Shown here one piece after another: positions 11,202 through 22,191 of a DNA stretch of 64,000 nucleotides (positions are counted from its first letter, which is position 1; the number at the start of each line of letters is the position of its first letter). Position numbers and translations under genes: made by a program. The notes under the pieces are model-generated. The model saw only the letters and a list, made by a program, of their open reading frames with translations. It was not told where the DNA came from and made no database searches. This DNA comes from Sesamum alatum (Eukaryota > Streptophyta > Magnoliopsida > Lamiales > Pedaliaceae). The stretch spans positions 23,665,395-23,729,394 of the forward strand of contig JACGWO010000004.1 of the NCBI GenBank assembly GCA_034509735.1, in the 5' to 3' direction.

Positions 11202-11316
11202 CGATAGCGTGGTCTCACGAGTCGTGGCACGACTATCGTGCTTAAAAGAAGCTGCACTTTGTCATGAACGATGAGTAGACTGCTGTTACCTGTCTCACGA
11301 GTCGTGGAGGTAGCAG
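11202..11316 (+). promoter_or_regulatory. Twin hairpins with a shared palindromic loop, B leader
   Basis: Hairpin 1 pairs CGATAGCGTG (11202-11211) with CACG-A-CTATCG (11228-11238). Hairpin 2 pairs CTGCT..ACCT (11280-11291) with AGGTAGCAG (11308-11316). Both loops present gtctcacgagtcgtgg, which contains CACGA-G-TCGTG. It lies about 350-460 nt before the gag start, the position expected of a packaging or dimerisation signal. The function is inferred. Confidence 0.5.
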
Positions 11317-11665
11317 TGAGTCTATGAATCGGTTGATTGGGTCGGGTCTAACGCCCGAATAACGTGATTCGCTTGGAGTCCTCGGGATCACGTGAAAGGG
11401 TGAGGCAATTATCTTGGGAATCTCGTGGAACGAGAATGGTAGGGAATACCTCCCACGGGTTCTTTTCCCATGCGAATCGTAAAGCGGGGTATGGGGAGAT
11501 CACTGTGGATCCTGAGCCCACTAGGAAAGGATTTCCCGAAAACAACGTTTGAGAGTGCCGTATTTTCGTAGAAATAGTGGGAGAGGTTAAGGACTAAAGA
11601 CCGAGACTTAACCAAAATATTACTTCATTCTGCTTATCATTTTCTGCTTTACATATATGTTGTGA

Positions 11666-14600
11666 ATGTCTAAGAATCCACCAAACACATCACTAAGAGG
11701 CTCATTAAAAAAGAACCAATTACACGAATTGACTGCGAAATCTTAAGATGGTCTTAGATTTCCAGAACCTTAACTCACATACCGGAATAAGGACGTTCCT
11801 CAGCCCTTGCCGGAAGGGTTGACAACTAAGGCAACGCTTGGCTTTCAAAAGTTGAAGGATGATCACCGGCAAGTAGGATATAATGATGTTGGCTCAAACT
11901 ATGCTTCGCTTGCATCATGTCTATATGGTCTTGGACCAGCATGTGGGGTAAAATGCAACAAAGGCATGTTTGGAGCTAAGATGACGGAAGGGATGTCGGT
12001 ACAAAAGAACATGGAGTGATGATGCAATCCCTAGTGGAGAAGCTCAAAAGACCTCCACGTCAGTCTTAAAAAGGAGACGTACATTGACATGATCCTTCAG
12101 TATCTTCCTCCCTCCTACGAACCATTAATTATCAACATGAATGAGCTTAGAAAAAGATCTTCATAGATTGGTAATTATGTCGGTCTAGTACGAGGCAACG
12201 ATTGCAAAATCTGCGCCGTCGGTACTAGTAGGAGAGGCTTCAACCTCCATAGCGAAAGGCAAGGGTGCCAGACGCTAAAAGAGGAAGAAGGGTAAGGTAA
12301 CATCAACTATTGCAGCACTTCAAGTGTTGTTCCTTTACAACACAAGGTAGAGGTAAAGGAAAGAACAAAAGGTTCAAGCAGTCAAGTTCATAGATTCTAA
12401 GAACGTAAGCATTTACTGTCGTAAAGAGGGCCATTGGAAAGGGGAGTATTCTAAACCTCTCTCCAATGTAGGTAAAATTTGATATTGAGTATTGACATGA
12501 TCTCTATTTGGTATTTGATACCATTCCTATCACTAATCTGCAGGTGGTTTGCAGAAAGTGAATAAGGACTTAAAAGCCAAGAACAGTTCTAGGATTCAAC
12601 AATGGCAAGGTCCATTGATGAAAAGGACTAGAGACTTGTTAGGCTCATAATCGTGATCATGTTAGGATAATATAGGAATTACGTAACCTAGCATGATCAA
12701 AAGTATGTCTCTTTGTTGGACAAAGGTTTTATTACATACATATTTGATCAAACAAAATTATTGAATATTGATTCATGTTTGCTAGTACATAAATTCCTAA
12801 AAAAAAAAAAACCATCCCATAAAAGGTTTATGGATACTCAAAATTCAAATTATCTAAATGGATTAATCAAGACCAACTTACAGATTTGGCATCTACAAAC
12901 AGCTAGGACGTTTCTTCTTATTAAAAGATAAGTAAATTGGAAAGTTCGATGAATCTAGAAGTAGATGATTCGAATCGACTAAATTTGCAAGTCTTTTATG
13001 AAGAAGAAAGTCCGAAAGCTCTTTGTTGGACAAAGTAGGCTTGCCAAATAGTCTATTGGAAGGGAGCCAATAAGACAACTGTAGGTTACTAATGCATAAA
13101 AACCATAAGAGGGTTCAAAAGTCTAAAGGTCCCATAGGAGGTTTGGGAATTAGACTTAAGGAGGTGAACCATAAATGGTTGCAAAATTAAACCTGTTTCG
13201 ATAGGATCGAAAAGGCCGTGTATTTAGTGGGAGCTCTTGAGCATCCAGTTGAGAATGAAATTCTCAATGAAACATTTCCTATAAAGGCCAAGTATGACGG
13301 TCTCTGATAAAGGGAACGATCGAATCTCGTTGGACGAAGATCGATTGAAGTTTCGCCCAATTACCTTAGCCCGTGTAGACGTAGACTCAAAATTGCCAAC
13401 GTTAGGAACGTGGCACTTTGCCAAGAGTCACGCACAAGGAGCCATGGTTTGGCAAGCCTATGTCCCGACAAAGTCCTTGAGCATGTAGAAGGATCCTACA
13501 TACGTCAAGGGACTAGTGGGAGACAAATTAGACTCGGTGTCTAATTTGTACAAGTTTACGACAGAATAATGCTAAACGTTGCTTATAATTGCATTTCTTT
13601 CTTAAATTGATCATATTCCAAGTCCCCTTAAGAACGAACCCGAATGTCGTAAGAGGTACGAGTGATCGGGATATGTTCGGTCAAATTTGGATAATAATCC
13701 AAATGACATGCGGAACGTGATGTTGGACATCGTAGTAGGATTTATGGAGAGGAGCCATAGAATCCACTAGGAAATTCAAACAAGGTTTGAAACACCGCAT
13801 AATTGGAATATTCGTTTTGACGAGCTCATACGGAGCATGACTCGGTCTTAAACGACGTAGGTGATCAGTGGGAGTAGAAATGGTGTTCCAAGTGTTTAAG
13901 TGTGTAATATCTTGATTCATGGATGAATTCAAGGCATTAGGAATCACTAAAACACAAACTGTAACTCATGAAAATTCTCGATGACATTTTAGGGATCCCA
14001 CATACATATCATGAATTGAGCTTTTCAAAGACTCAGTCATGGTGCACTGATGAGAAAAAACTCATATATGTAGAGGGACAAGTTGTTCGAGACTCAGTCA
14101 TAGTAAGACTGATGAGAAAACTTGGATACTATGCATAAAGCATCAAGCCATTCAAGACTTAGTCACGGTGGACTAATGAGAAGGCTTGGATGTTGAGTAT
14201 CCCCTACGTCTTAACCCTAGGCAAACAAATGATATGTTTACTCGGTGCATAGGAACCGATGTTGAGAGTGCTTCTAGCATGGCTCAACATAAATCGGTAA
14301 TGCACTGAGGGGTTGAAGACAGCAATCAAGAACGATCTTTAGTACCTGAATAAGGACTAAAGATGTGTTCATGATGCACTGTCTGTTGAGAGTTGCTTTG
14401 GAAGGCTAAAGCGATACTAGCTTCCAGAGCATAAGTGAAAACCAGTTAGTCTCAAAGGTATGCACAGTCAGGCCCAATGACGAGTGCATCGGATAGTGGT
14501 CACTGATGAAGACCGCGTCCATAGGATGGACGTGGCGCCTAGCACGACCAAGCCATGTTTGCCTATATGGCAGGCAACTTGGCTATGGGAGTATTGGCAC

Positions 14601-14795
14601 GAGATCTCATCACAAGATCCACGAAAATATTCTTAGACAACCACCATCTCTAAGAGGCAATGGTGGATAGAGGTAACACGGTTAGACCGTATTGCTTCGC
14701 AAGGAAATATAAGCGGACTCACAATACCTTAGTCGGTATCGTAGATTACTCATACTCAGAGGATTCTGAACAAAGTGGGTAATTGACTTATTGGT
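11666..14795 (+). pseudogene. Element B: heavily decayed copia gag-pol
   Basis: Nucleotide homology to the family-1 polyprotein can be followed throughout, but no long frame survives. The ATG at 11666 (MSKN) is soon followed by stops. A Gag piece is open at 11807-12019. The zinc knuckle near 12410 has lost its first and last Cys (Ser and Tyr in their place). The protease DTG is no longer present near 12510. An integrase zinc-finger relic (LEVDDS...) lies at 12950-13060, most of the integrase catalytic core is missing, and a relic of the post-core region lies at 13440-13560. RT traces appear at 13800-13920, where the YVDD codons are destroyed. RNase H traces lie at 14390-14680. Three imperfect repeats of about 63 bp interrupt it at 14030-14200. 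It cannot encode working proteins. Confidence 0.85.
14030..14200 (+). repeat. Three imperfect repeats of about 63 bp in the dead pol of B
   Basis: The block gact(c/t)agtca..g(a/g)ct(g/a)atgagaa recurs at about 14030, 14091 and 14156, each followed by a related ctt/ggat stretch. No counterpart is evident in the other elements' pol. Confidence 0.6.
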
Positions 14796-14807
14796 CAAGT
14801 GGGAGAT
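14796..14807 (+). other. Element B polypurine tract
   Basis: caagtgggagat lies directly before the 3' LTR. The same tract lies before the 3' LTRs of D, E, G and I. It primes plus-strand DNA synthesis. Confidence 0.85.
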
Positions 14808-17045
14808 TGTTAGAATAGGTGACCAGAAAGTCAATGGTTTTGGTTGTTCTAAGAACCATTCGTCAATCTGTGAACAAGTAATATTATGTTAATGAATGTG
14901 GTAAGGATTCATAGGCATGAGTTTGTTGTACTTACTGCTTGCATCGTTACGATGTCACAACAAACGCCCACAGACTGAAATAACATTTCGGGAAATTGGA
15001 ACTACGCTTGGAGGTAGGTTCATGAAATCAGTTTCGCCGAATCAGTCTGAAATACTCCAAGTCAAAGGAATCTCGAGACAGGGCATCGAGAATCCATTTG
15101 AGACTTGCACTAAGCAACTGCTGTCGTGTTTCATCGACGAGTGACGAGGATCGTCTAAGCAGTGTTAGTGGGTCGGCCTGCTGGGGAGCGGCCGACTGAG
15201 GTGACTCGCGGGAATCGTCATATAGAAGCTACTCGGGCTTGGTCGGTATGACTCGTATTCCCGGTTCTGATAGTACGGGATTAGTCCTCGGACTTGAGGA
15301 TCACGGCAGTCCCCTACATACTAAGGCTGTATCTTGGATCTGGTGAAATTTGACCGATTATATCACATGGTCATCATAAGCCTCGTCCAGTACAGTCGGA
15401 GTATGTAAGAACGGTGAATTCCAAGATAGGATCTGTCCCCTGTCAAAGGATATGACAGCAAGATCTCCTATGCGCTCGGAGATGGTTTAGACTCACAAAG
15501 TCTATGGCCATAGCACTTGATGTAGTGGGAAAGGATTTCCTACGTCGAGTTAAACCTATCTCGAGCATTATGCATAGTTGCCTAGTCAACGATGGGAACC
15601 GACCCCTAGACTAAAGGCCGGGAGACAGGCGATAGTAGGACCGTACCCGTACGTATCGAGCGTCGGTAGGACCGCACCTGCGTATAACTCGGAGCCTAAA
15701 TGTTCACACCATAAATTCACCTAGTCTCTAGTGCCATGGACCGTTGCTAGATGGCCACCCATGGTAACGGACTACTTTAGTTATGAAATAACGAAAAGTA
15801 GGTCCAAGTCTAGCTGAAAGGTGAACCTAAAGAGTCACACCCGCTACACCAAATGAAAGGGAATTAATTTGGAATTAATTCCGGGAGAAGGTTTAATTTA
15901 ATGGAATTAAATTATACTTCTTGGAGATACAAGCCTCGATGTATTATTTGGAATAATCGGGCTTGAGTTCATAAATTAGATTTATGAATTTTACAAAGCA
16001 TGGGCTTTCCTTTTAATTAGATTAAAAGGGTGAATTAATTAATTAATGGGCTTAGTATATTAAATAGGATTTAATATAAAGTCCATGGGACTATTTAATT
16101 TAGAATTAAATAATCCCATTCTATGGAATTAATTAATGGGCTTGGTATTAAATAGGATTTAATATAAAGTCCATGGACTATTTAATTTGGAATTAAATAA
16201 AGTCCATTCCATTAATTAATTAATGGGCTTAGTATATTAAATAGGATTTTAATATAAAGTCCATGGGAATATTTAATTTAGAATTAAATAGGCCCATTCC
16301 ATAAAGCCCATCAAAATGGATGGACAAGATTTGATCTAGAGAATGATGAGATGAAGGGCCATGATTAATTTGACTTAATCAAAGCCTAATTTGACTAGGA
16401 TTTGACTAGGTCAAAATCCTAGTCAAAGTGTGTCTCTTTGGAAGAGTTTGAGAAGGAATAGGAATTCCATCTCCTATAAATACTTAAAAAACACACACAC
16501 TTACACCTACTATTCTCTACAACTCTCATCTCTCAAATTCCCTCTCAAATTCGTCCACTCCTCTTTCTTCTCTCCAAGAATATTATTTTGTTCTTCTTGA
16601 TTTATTCAAGGTAGAACGTAAGAGACGCCGGTTGCGTTAATTGATAGCGTGTACCGATGTCTCTTCTCCCCAATGATTTTCTTGCTAGCACAAGGGTTCG
16701 TTGCTTTCCGGTGCAACGAGTGAGATGATTTAGAGGGTCTCTTATTTGAGATCTTGGTGCAAAACGGGGAACAATGCGTGTAGCCGAAACGAAGACAAAA
16801 CTACAACCGGGTAGGTTCTTTAATTTCGTTTTTTCGGTTTCAATTCTATGGCCTCCATGTTGTGTTTTATTGAACATGAGATACACCGAACGCCCGGGAG
16901 AATCAAGGGCACACCCCTTGATTCGTTTATGTATATTATGCATGATTTAAATTCGATTTAATTATGCTTTGTAATTTTATTACGCACTATTTCGCGCTTC
17001 CGCTATTCGCGTTAATCTCCCGGGACGATCCACCGATTTCTTTCA
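14808..17045 (+). repeat. Element B 3' LTR
   Basis: 2,238 bp, nearly identical to 7051-9282. Most differences are single-base indels in short homopolymers, plus about nine substitutions, several of them near the 3' end (16984-17023). TATA box at 16474-16482; ends tttctttca at 17045, followed by the TSD ctgta. Confidence 0.93.
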
Positions 17046-17879
17046 CTGTAGAGCCTAAATGTTCATCCCCCTATATTCACCTAGTCTCTAGTGCCATGGG
17101 CCGTTGTTAGATGGCCACCCTGGTAACAAGCGGATTCTAGGAATCCAACCAAGTCTAGCTGAAGGTGAACCTAAAGAGTCACACACAATCCGTACATATA
17201 AAAGTATTTAATTTAGAATTAAATATTTGGAGAAATGGAGCGATTAAGTTGGATTTAATCGGGTCCTTATTTTCTTGGGAAGAGTTAATTCCCTTTATTA
17301 GATAAAAGGGATTTATCTAATAAATTAGATTTATTAGAAAATTAATTTAATTGGCTTAGAATAAATATTTATATTTAATATATTTATTTATTGCCCTTGG
17401 AATATTTAAATAGGATTTTAATATTCAATTAAATTAAATTAATGGTTGGGATTAAAAGGGAGAGATCAATGGCTATTATTGGTTTGGCCAAAGAAGCTTG
17501 ATTTGACTAGGATTTGACTAGGTCAAATCCTAGTTGTAGTGGAGTCTTCAATGTGTAGGGAACTTGAAGAGGAGAAGGATTCCTCTTCTAAAAATACTCC
17601 TTAGCACACACATTGAAGGAGATGATGAATCTTGAAACACACACACACCCACTCGTGCACTCCTCTCCCTCTCTCTCGGCCGCGTGCCTCTCTCTCCTCT
17701 TCCACCAAAATATTGTTCTTGTTCTATTGTTTTTCTAACAATTGAACAAAAGGAGGATTGATCACGTTAACCTAATAACGTTTGATCGATCCATCCCAAC
17801 CTAAATAATACTTGTTCTTTCGGTAGCACGAAGTTCAAGATACGTGGGCGGATTGCGTGTCACGAATTAGAGGGTCTCC
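17046..17879 (+). repeat. Element A 5' LTR, part 2 of 3
   Basis: The A LTR resumes after element B. It starts with the TSD ctgta and continues gagcctaaatgttcatcccc, matching the D LTR. It includes the AT-rich U3, the TTGACT repeats (17510-17530), a weak TATA-like ctaaaaata (17588-17596) and part of R/U5. It ends at tctcc (17875-17879), the left TSD of solo LTR C. Confidence 0.9.
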
Positions 17880-19778
17880 TGTTAAAATAGGTGGCTATGT
17901 AGCCAATCTTGGCAGGCAAAATGTAACATATGTCTAGACAATTTTAGGGTTTTGATAAATTATTAATGAATAAGAAGTGATATTCATTTTGGCATTACTT
18001 TGTTTGTGTTCACTTTATCTGTTTTATACTTATCTGTTCACTACGCAAACAAAGCCCACGGACTGAAAACGTATTTCGAGGACTGGGACTACGCTTGGAG
18101 GTAGGTCCATGAAATCAGTCCTGCCGAATCAGTCCGAAAATCTCCAAGTCAAGGAATCTGAAAAATGGGTACCGAGATTCCCCTTGAGACTTGCACTTAG
18201 CATCTGCTGTCGTATTTCATCGACGGGTGACAAAGGTCGTCTAAGAAATGTCAGTGGGTTAGCCTGTTGGGGAGCAGCAGACTGAGGAGACTCACGGGAA
18301 CCGTCTTACGGAGGACCTTGAGTTGGGTCGGCTAGGTATGACGTGTGTTACCGGTTCCAATAGTACTGGTCAAGTCCTCTGACTTGAAGAACTGTTGAGT
18401 TTACCCGTACATCAGGGCTGTATCTTAGATATGGTGAGAGATTGCCAAGAAACACTTGAGTAGTCGTAATGTTAGAATAGGTGACCATGTAAGCCAATTT
18501 TGGCAGGAATATGTAACCTATGTCTAGACAATTCTTTGGTATTTGATAAAACATTTATGAATAAAGAAGTAAAAATTCATATGGCAATACTTTGTTTACG
18601 TTCACTTATGTCTGCATTTACATTTCTGTTCACTACGCAAACAAAGTCCACGGACTGAGTAACGATTTCGGGGACTGGGACTACGCTTGGAGGTAGGTCC
18701 ATGAAATCAGTCTCGCCGAATCAGTTCGGAAATCTCCAAGTCATGGAATCCCGAAAATGGGTACCGGGATTCCATTTGAGACTTGCACTAATCATCTGCT
18801 GTCGTATTTCATCGACGGGTGACGAAGGTCGTCGAAGCAGTGTTAGTGGGTCAGCGTGCTAGGAAGCAGCTGACTGAGGTGACTCGCGGGAACCGTCTTA
18901 CGGAGGACCTTGAGTATGGTCAGCAAGGTATGACGTGTATTCCCGGTTCCAACAGTACAGGCCAAGTCCTTTGACTTGAGGAATGCTGAGTTTACCTATG
19001 CATCAGGTCTGTATCTTAGACATGGTGAGAGATTGCCAAAATACTCTTGAGTAGTCATAAGCCATGTCTAGTGCAGCTTGGGTATACAAAGTGACAGTAG
19101 TTTCCAAGAAAGGATCTGTCTCCTGTCAAAAGGTGTTGACAGTTGAGTCTCATGTATGCTCTGTGTCTTGTCCCTGAAATCTGTGGCCACAGTAACTGAA
19201 CAGAAGGGAAAGGTTTCCCTTCGGCGTTTAGTAAGGACAGACCGACACTTAGGTCCAAAATGGGTACCTGCTTTTTCCGTGCCCTACACTCTAAGTGATG
19301 AGACCGAAGACAGAAGGACAAGTGTACTGTTAGAGCCTAAATGTTCATCCCCGAATATTTCACCTAGTCTCTAGTGCCATGGACCGTTGCTAGATGGCCA
19401 CCCATGGTAACGGGCGGATTCTAGGAATCCGACCAAGTCTAGCTGAATGGTGAACCTAAAGAGTCACACACTATCCACACACACTTAGTATTTAATTTGG
19501 AATTAAATATTGGAGTAAAGGAATGATTAAATTAGATTTAATCGGGTCCTATATTTTCTTGGAGAAATTAATTCCTTCTATTTGATAAAGGGAATTAAAT
19601 TAATAAATAGGATTTATTAAAAGGGTTGATTTAATGGGCTTAGAATAAATAATAATATTTATTTATTATATTATATTTATTCTTTTGGCCTTTTGGAATA
19701 TTTAATAGGATTTAAATATTCCATTAAATTAAAATCAACGGTTGAGATGGAAAGGGGAGATGGAAGGCTAGGATTCGT

Positions 19779-19836
19779 TTGACTAGGTCAAACACTAGTT
19801 TGACTAGGACTTTGACTAGGTCAAAATCCTAGTCAA
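19779..19836 (+). promoter_or_regulatory. W-box inverted-repeat cluster in the D LTR
   Basis: Six TTGAC[C/T] cores in 58 bp: TTGACT at 19779, 19800 and 19812, GGTCAA at 19786 and 19819, and AGTCAA at 19831. They are arranged as facing pairs (TTTGACTAGG...CCTAGTCAAA) about 47 bp upstream of the TATA box. The cluster is kept in the 3' LTR and, in variant form, in A, B, C, E and I. WRKY binding is inferred from the consensus. Confidence 0.55.
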
Positions 19837-19882
19837 ATTAGAGTTCTTAGAGTTGGAGTTTAAAGAGGATTAAACTCCTCCT

Positions 19883-19892
19883 CTATATAAAT
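19883..19892 (+). promoter_or_regulatory. TATA box of the D 5' LTR
   Basis: ctatataaat follows actcctcct and precedes the CA/CT-rich start of R. The matching box in the 3' LTR is at 27853-27862. Confidence 0.7.
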
Positions 19893-20468
19893 CTCTAGCT
19901 TCCAACAATTGTAGGATGATGATTCTTGAAAACACACACACAACACACACTCTCTCCTCTCCTCTTTCGTCCGCCCCTCTCTCTCTCTCACCAAGAAAAT
20001 ATTATTTTTCTTGTTCTTATGTTCTTGTATCAATTGAACTAAGGAAGATCAATCCCGTTAATTCATAACGCGTGGTTGATCTATCCTCTCCAAAATAATA
20101 CTTGTTCGTTGCTAGCACGACGTGCAAGAATACGTGGGTGGATCGTGTGTCACGATTTGGAGGATCTCAAGAACGAGGTCTTGGTGCAAAACGGGGAACA
20201 ACGCGAGTAGCCGTTGAAGACGAAAACGACAACGGGTAGGTCTCGTTTTAAGATTTTCGTCCCTCTTTATTTTTCAATCCTATGGCCTCCATGATTTCTT
20301 TATTTGTTATATGATCATGAGATACACCAAACACCCGGGAACCTCAAGGGCACACCCCTTGAGCGTGTTCTTTTAAATTAAAAGCATGCCTTTTATTTTT
20401 TGTAAATTTATTTTTATCGCGCTTCCGCATTCGCGCAATTCCCGGGACGATCCACCGAATTCTTTCAG

Positions 20469-20480
20469 TGGTATCAGAGC
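20469..20480 (+). other. Element D primer-binding site (initiator tRNA-Met)
   Basis: TGGTATCAGAGC lies one base after the LTR end. Confidence 0.95.
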
Positions 20481-20679
20481 CCGGTTCGGTGTATAGGCCT
20501 AGGGTTTATGTGCGTTATAAGCATGAAACGTGAGATTGACATGTTTTTTATTAAATCTTGATTTTTCTTGATTTTAAGCATGTTGGTTTTATTGCTTTTA
20601 ATTCGTGTGAATTTCTGAATGTAGGTATTTTTCTGTTTTTCTTGGGAAACGGGGTGGAAAATGGGACAGAAAATGAGAA

Positions 20680-21110
20680 ACGACGCAGCCGGCCAGCCAG
20701 GAAGGCTGGCCGCGGGCAGCCGCACGCTGCCGGCAGGGCAGACGCGCGCAGGCAAGGGAGGCCTGCGCGCGCCCGCCCAGCCGGTCGCGCAGGGCAGCGC
20801 CTCCAGGCGCGCGAGCACGCAGACAAGGGTGTCTGCGCGCGCGCGTAAGGCTGCGCGCCTGCTAGTCCGCGCGCGGACGGGCTCTGGGCAGCGCCGCCAG
20901 GCGCGCGCGCACGCAGACGGAGGAGTCTGCGCACGCGCGCCCGGCAGGCGTGCCCAGTGCGCGTCTGAGCGCGCACTGCGCACGGCACGGCCGGCAGCCA
21001 GCAGGCCAGCGCGCGCGCAAGGCAGGGGAGCCTGCGCGCGCGGCGGCCTGCCGGATTGCCAGGCAGCGCCTGCGCGTGTGCTGGCGGGCCGGCGGCGGCT
21101 GCTGCTGCTA
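20680..21110 (+). repeat. GC-rich hairpin array in the D leader
   Basis: Four serial hairpins: GCGCGCAGGC/GCCTGCGCGC (20744-20770), GCAGACA/TGTCTGC (20819-20836), GCAGAC/GTCTGC (20913-20930) and GCGCGCA-a-GGC/GCCTGCGCGC (about 21012-21037). Loops are short and purine-rich (aaggga, aggg). The same unit recurs in the leaders of the other elements. Confidence 0.75.
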
Positions 21111-22155
21111 GGGTTTCAAAACCCTAGCAGTGTTTTTCCTTTTAATTTTTTAATTATTTTCAATTTTAATTTTGAATTAATTCTGAAAATCGTTTTTGGT
21201 TCAATTATGCCTATTTTCTAAAAGGCATTATTTTAGGAGTAAAATAAATTGGATTTGGAATCCCGGGGTTATTTTACTTAAAATAATGAGGAAAGATTTT
21301 CCTAAAACGAGAAAAATAATATTACCAATATTGGTGTTTTATTTTTCACACGTTGTGCACATATTCATTTATTATTTTGGATATTTATGATTGGAAATCA
21401 TATGTTGTTGGTATTTTGTAATTATATGATTGGATCATGTGATTATGTGTGTTGGATGGAAATGGATGATCGCGAGCCCTAGACCAGATGTATGGTTTAT
21501 TTTCTGTTGGGCCTGTGTGCCTCTTTTACTACTTTCTCCTTCTCTCTTTCTAGTTGCCTTGGAATAATATGACATTCTACCTCCCTCCTTATGTACGCCC
21601 CCGGGTTTTCGCTGGGGTTTCTATTTTTAATATGTAATGAGAGTAGACTAGGAGTGAGGTTTCTATTTTTGTAATTGGTGGAGAAGAAGGAAGGACCACA
21701 TGGAGATCCCAGACGGGAGGCCCCCTTGGAGTTTTCCATGAAGTGAAGAAAGAGAAAAAGAGACCAAGGCCCATCAGCATGATGATTGGGTTACTATTAA
21801 TGTAATAGTATAGGACCAACCCTAGATTGACCATAGATCTACTGTGGGCTCAGTGGGTCGCATAGGATTCGGGCTCGTGATCATCCAACAGGGGCGTGCT
21901 AAGCTTTAAATTTTGCATGTGGTTATGATGATGAATGAATAGGTTGTTTATTTATCGTATAACTGCTGTGGATGGTTTATTTACGCATTATGGATATATG
22001 TGTAGATATTTATTTATTTGAGATCTCGGTCATTACTTACTCTCACATTGGTTGGACCAATGTCAAAATATTAGACCCTAGACAAAGTGGACATGAACTC
22101 TAGGAGTTTGTCCATGCCTTCCAATCCATGGCATAGTGAGGAAGCTGCTTTAGGT

Positions 22156-22191
22156 CAATAGCGTGGTCTTACGAGTCGTGGCACGTTATTG
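22156..22191 (+). promoter_or_regulatory. Leader hairpin 1 of D, with compensatory stem changes
   Basis: CAATAGCGTG (22156-22165) pairs with CACGTTATTG (22182-22191), with one G-T wobble, around gtcttacgagtcgtgg. Relative to B and A (CGATAG/CTATCG), a G-C pair has become A-T on both sides. The second hairpin follows at about 22230-22270 in a weaker form. Confidence 0.5.

Larger units (their letters stand above)
9296..11665 (+). other. Element B untranslated leader
   Basis: About 2.4 kb without a credible gene. It holds a GC-rich island (9518-9760) with hairpins at 9583-9598 and 9702-9727, long AT-rich stretches (9780-10400), a conserved pyrimidine tract ending cttctag near 10542, and a paired hairpin motif at 11202-11238 and 11280-11316. 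The long arginine/alanine-rich frames over the GC island occur in several frames on both strands at once, so they are composition artefacts. Confidence 0.8.
7051..17045 (+). mobile_element. Element B: full-length copia-type retrotransposon, coding-dead
   Basis: The element is 9,995 bp with two LTRs of about 2.23 kb, a tRNA-Met PBS, a leader of about 2.4 kb, a decayed gag-pol and a PPT. It is flanked by a perfect 5-bp TSD, ctgta (7046-7050 and 17046-17050), inside the 5' LTR of element A. By eye the LTRs differ by about 9 substitutions and about 9 single-base indels, so the insertion is recent. The coding region is riddled with stops and lacks most catalytic motifs, which points to mobilisation by proteins from another element. 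Confidence 0.93.
18470..20467 (+). repeat. Element D 5' LTR
   Basis: 1,998 bp, TGTTAGAATAGG...tctttca. U3 covers about 1.4 kb with a W-box cluster at 19779-19836 and a TATA box at 19883-19892. A CA- and CT-rich leader and U5 with the gcaaaacgggg block follow. It adjoins the PBS. Confidence 0.95.

Noticed and set aside
14029..14190. Hammerhead ribozyme
   Set aside because: Only a CTGATGAG-like core is visible, with no matching GAAAC box and stems at the right spacing, and the unit is degenerate.
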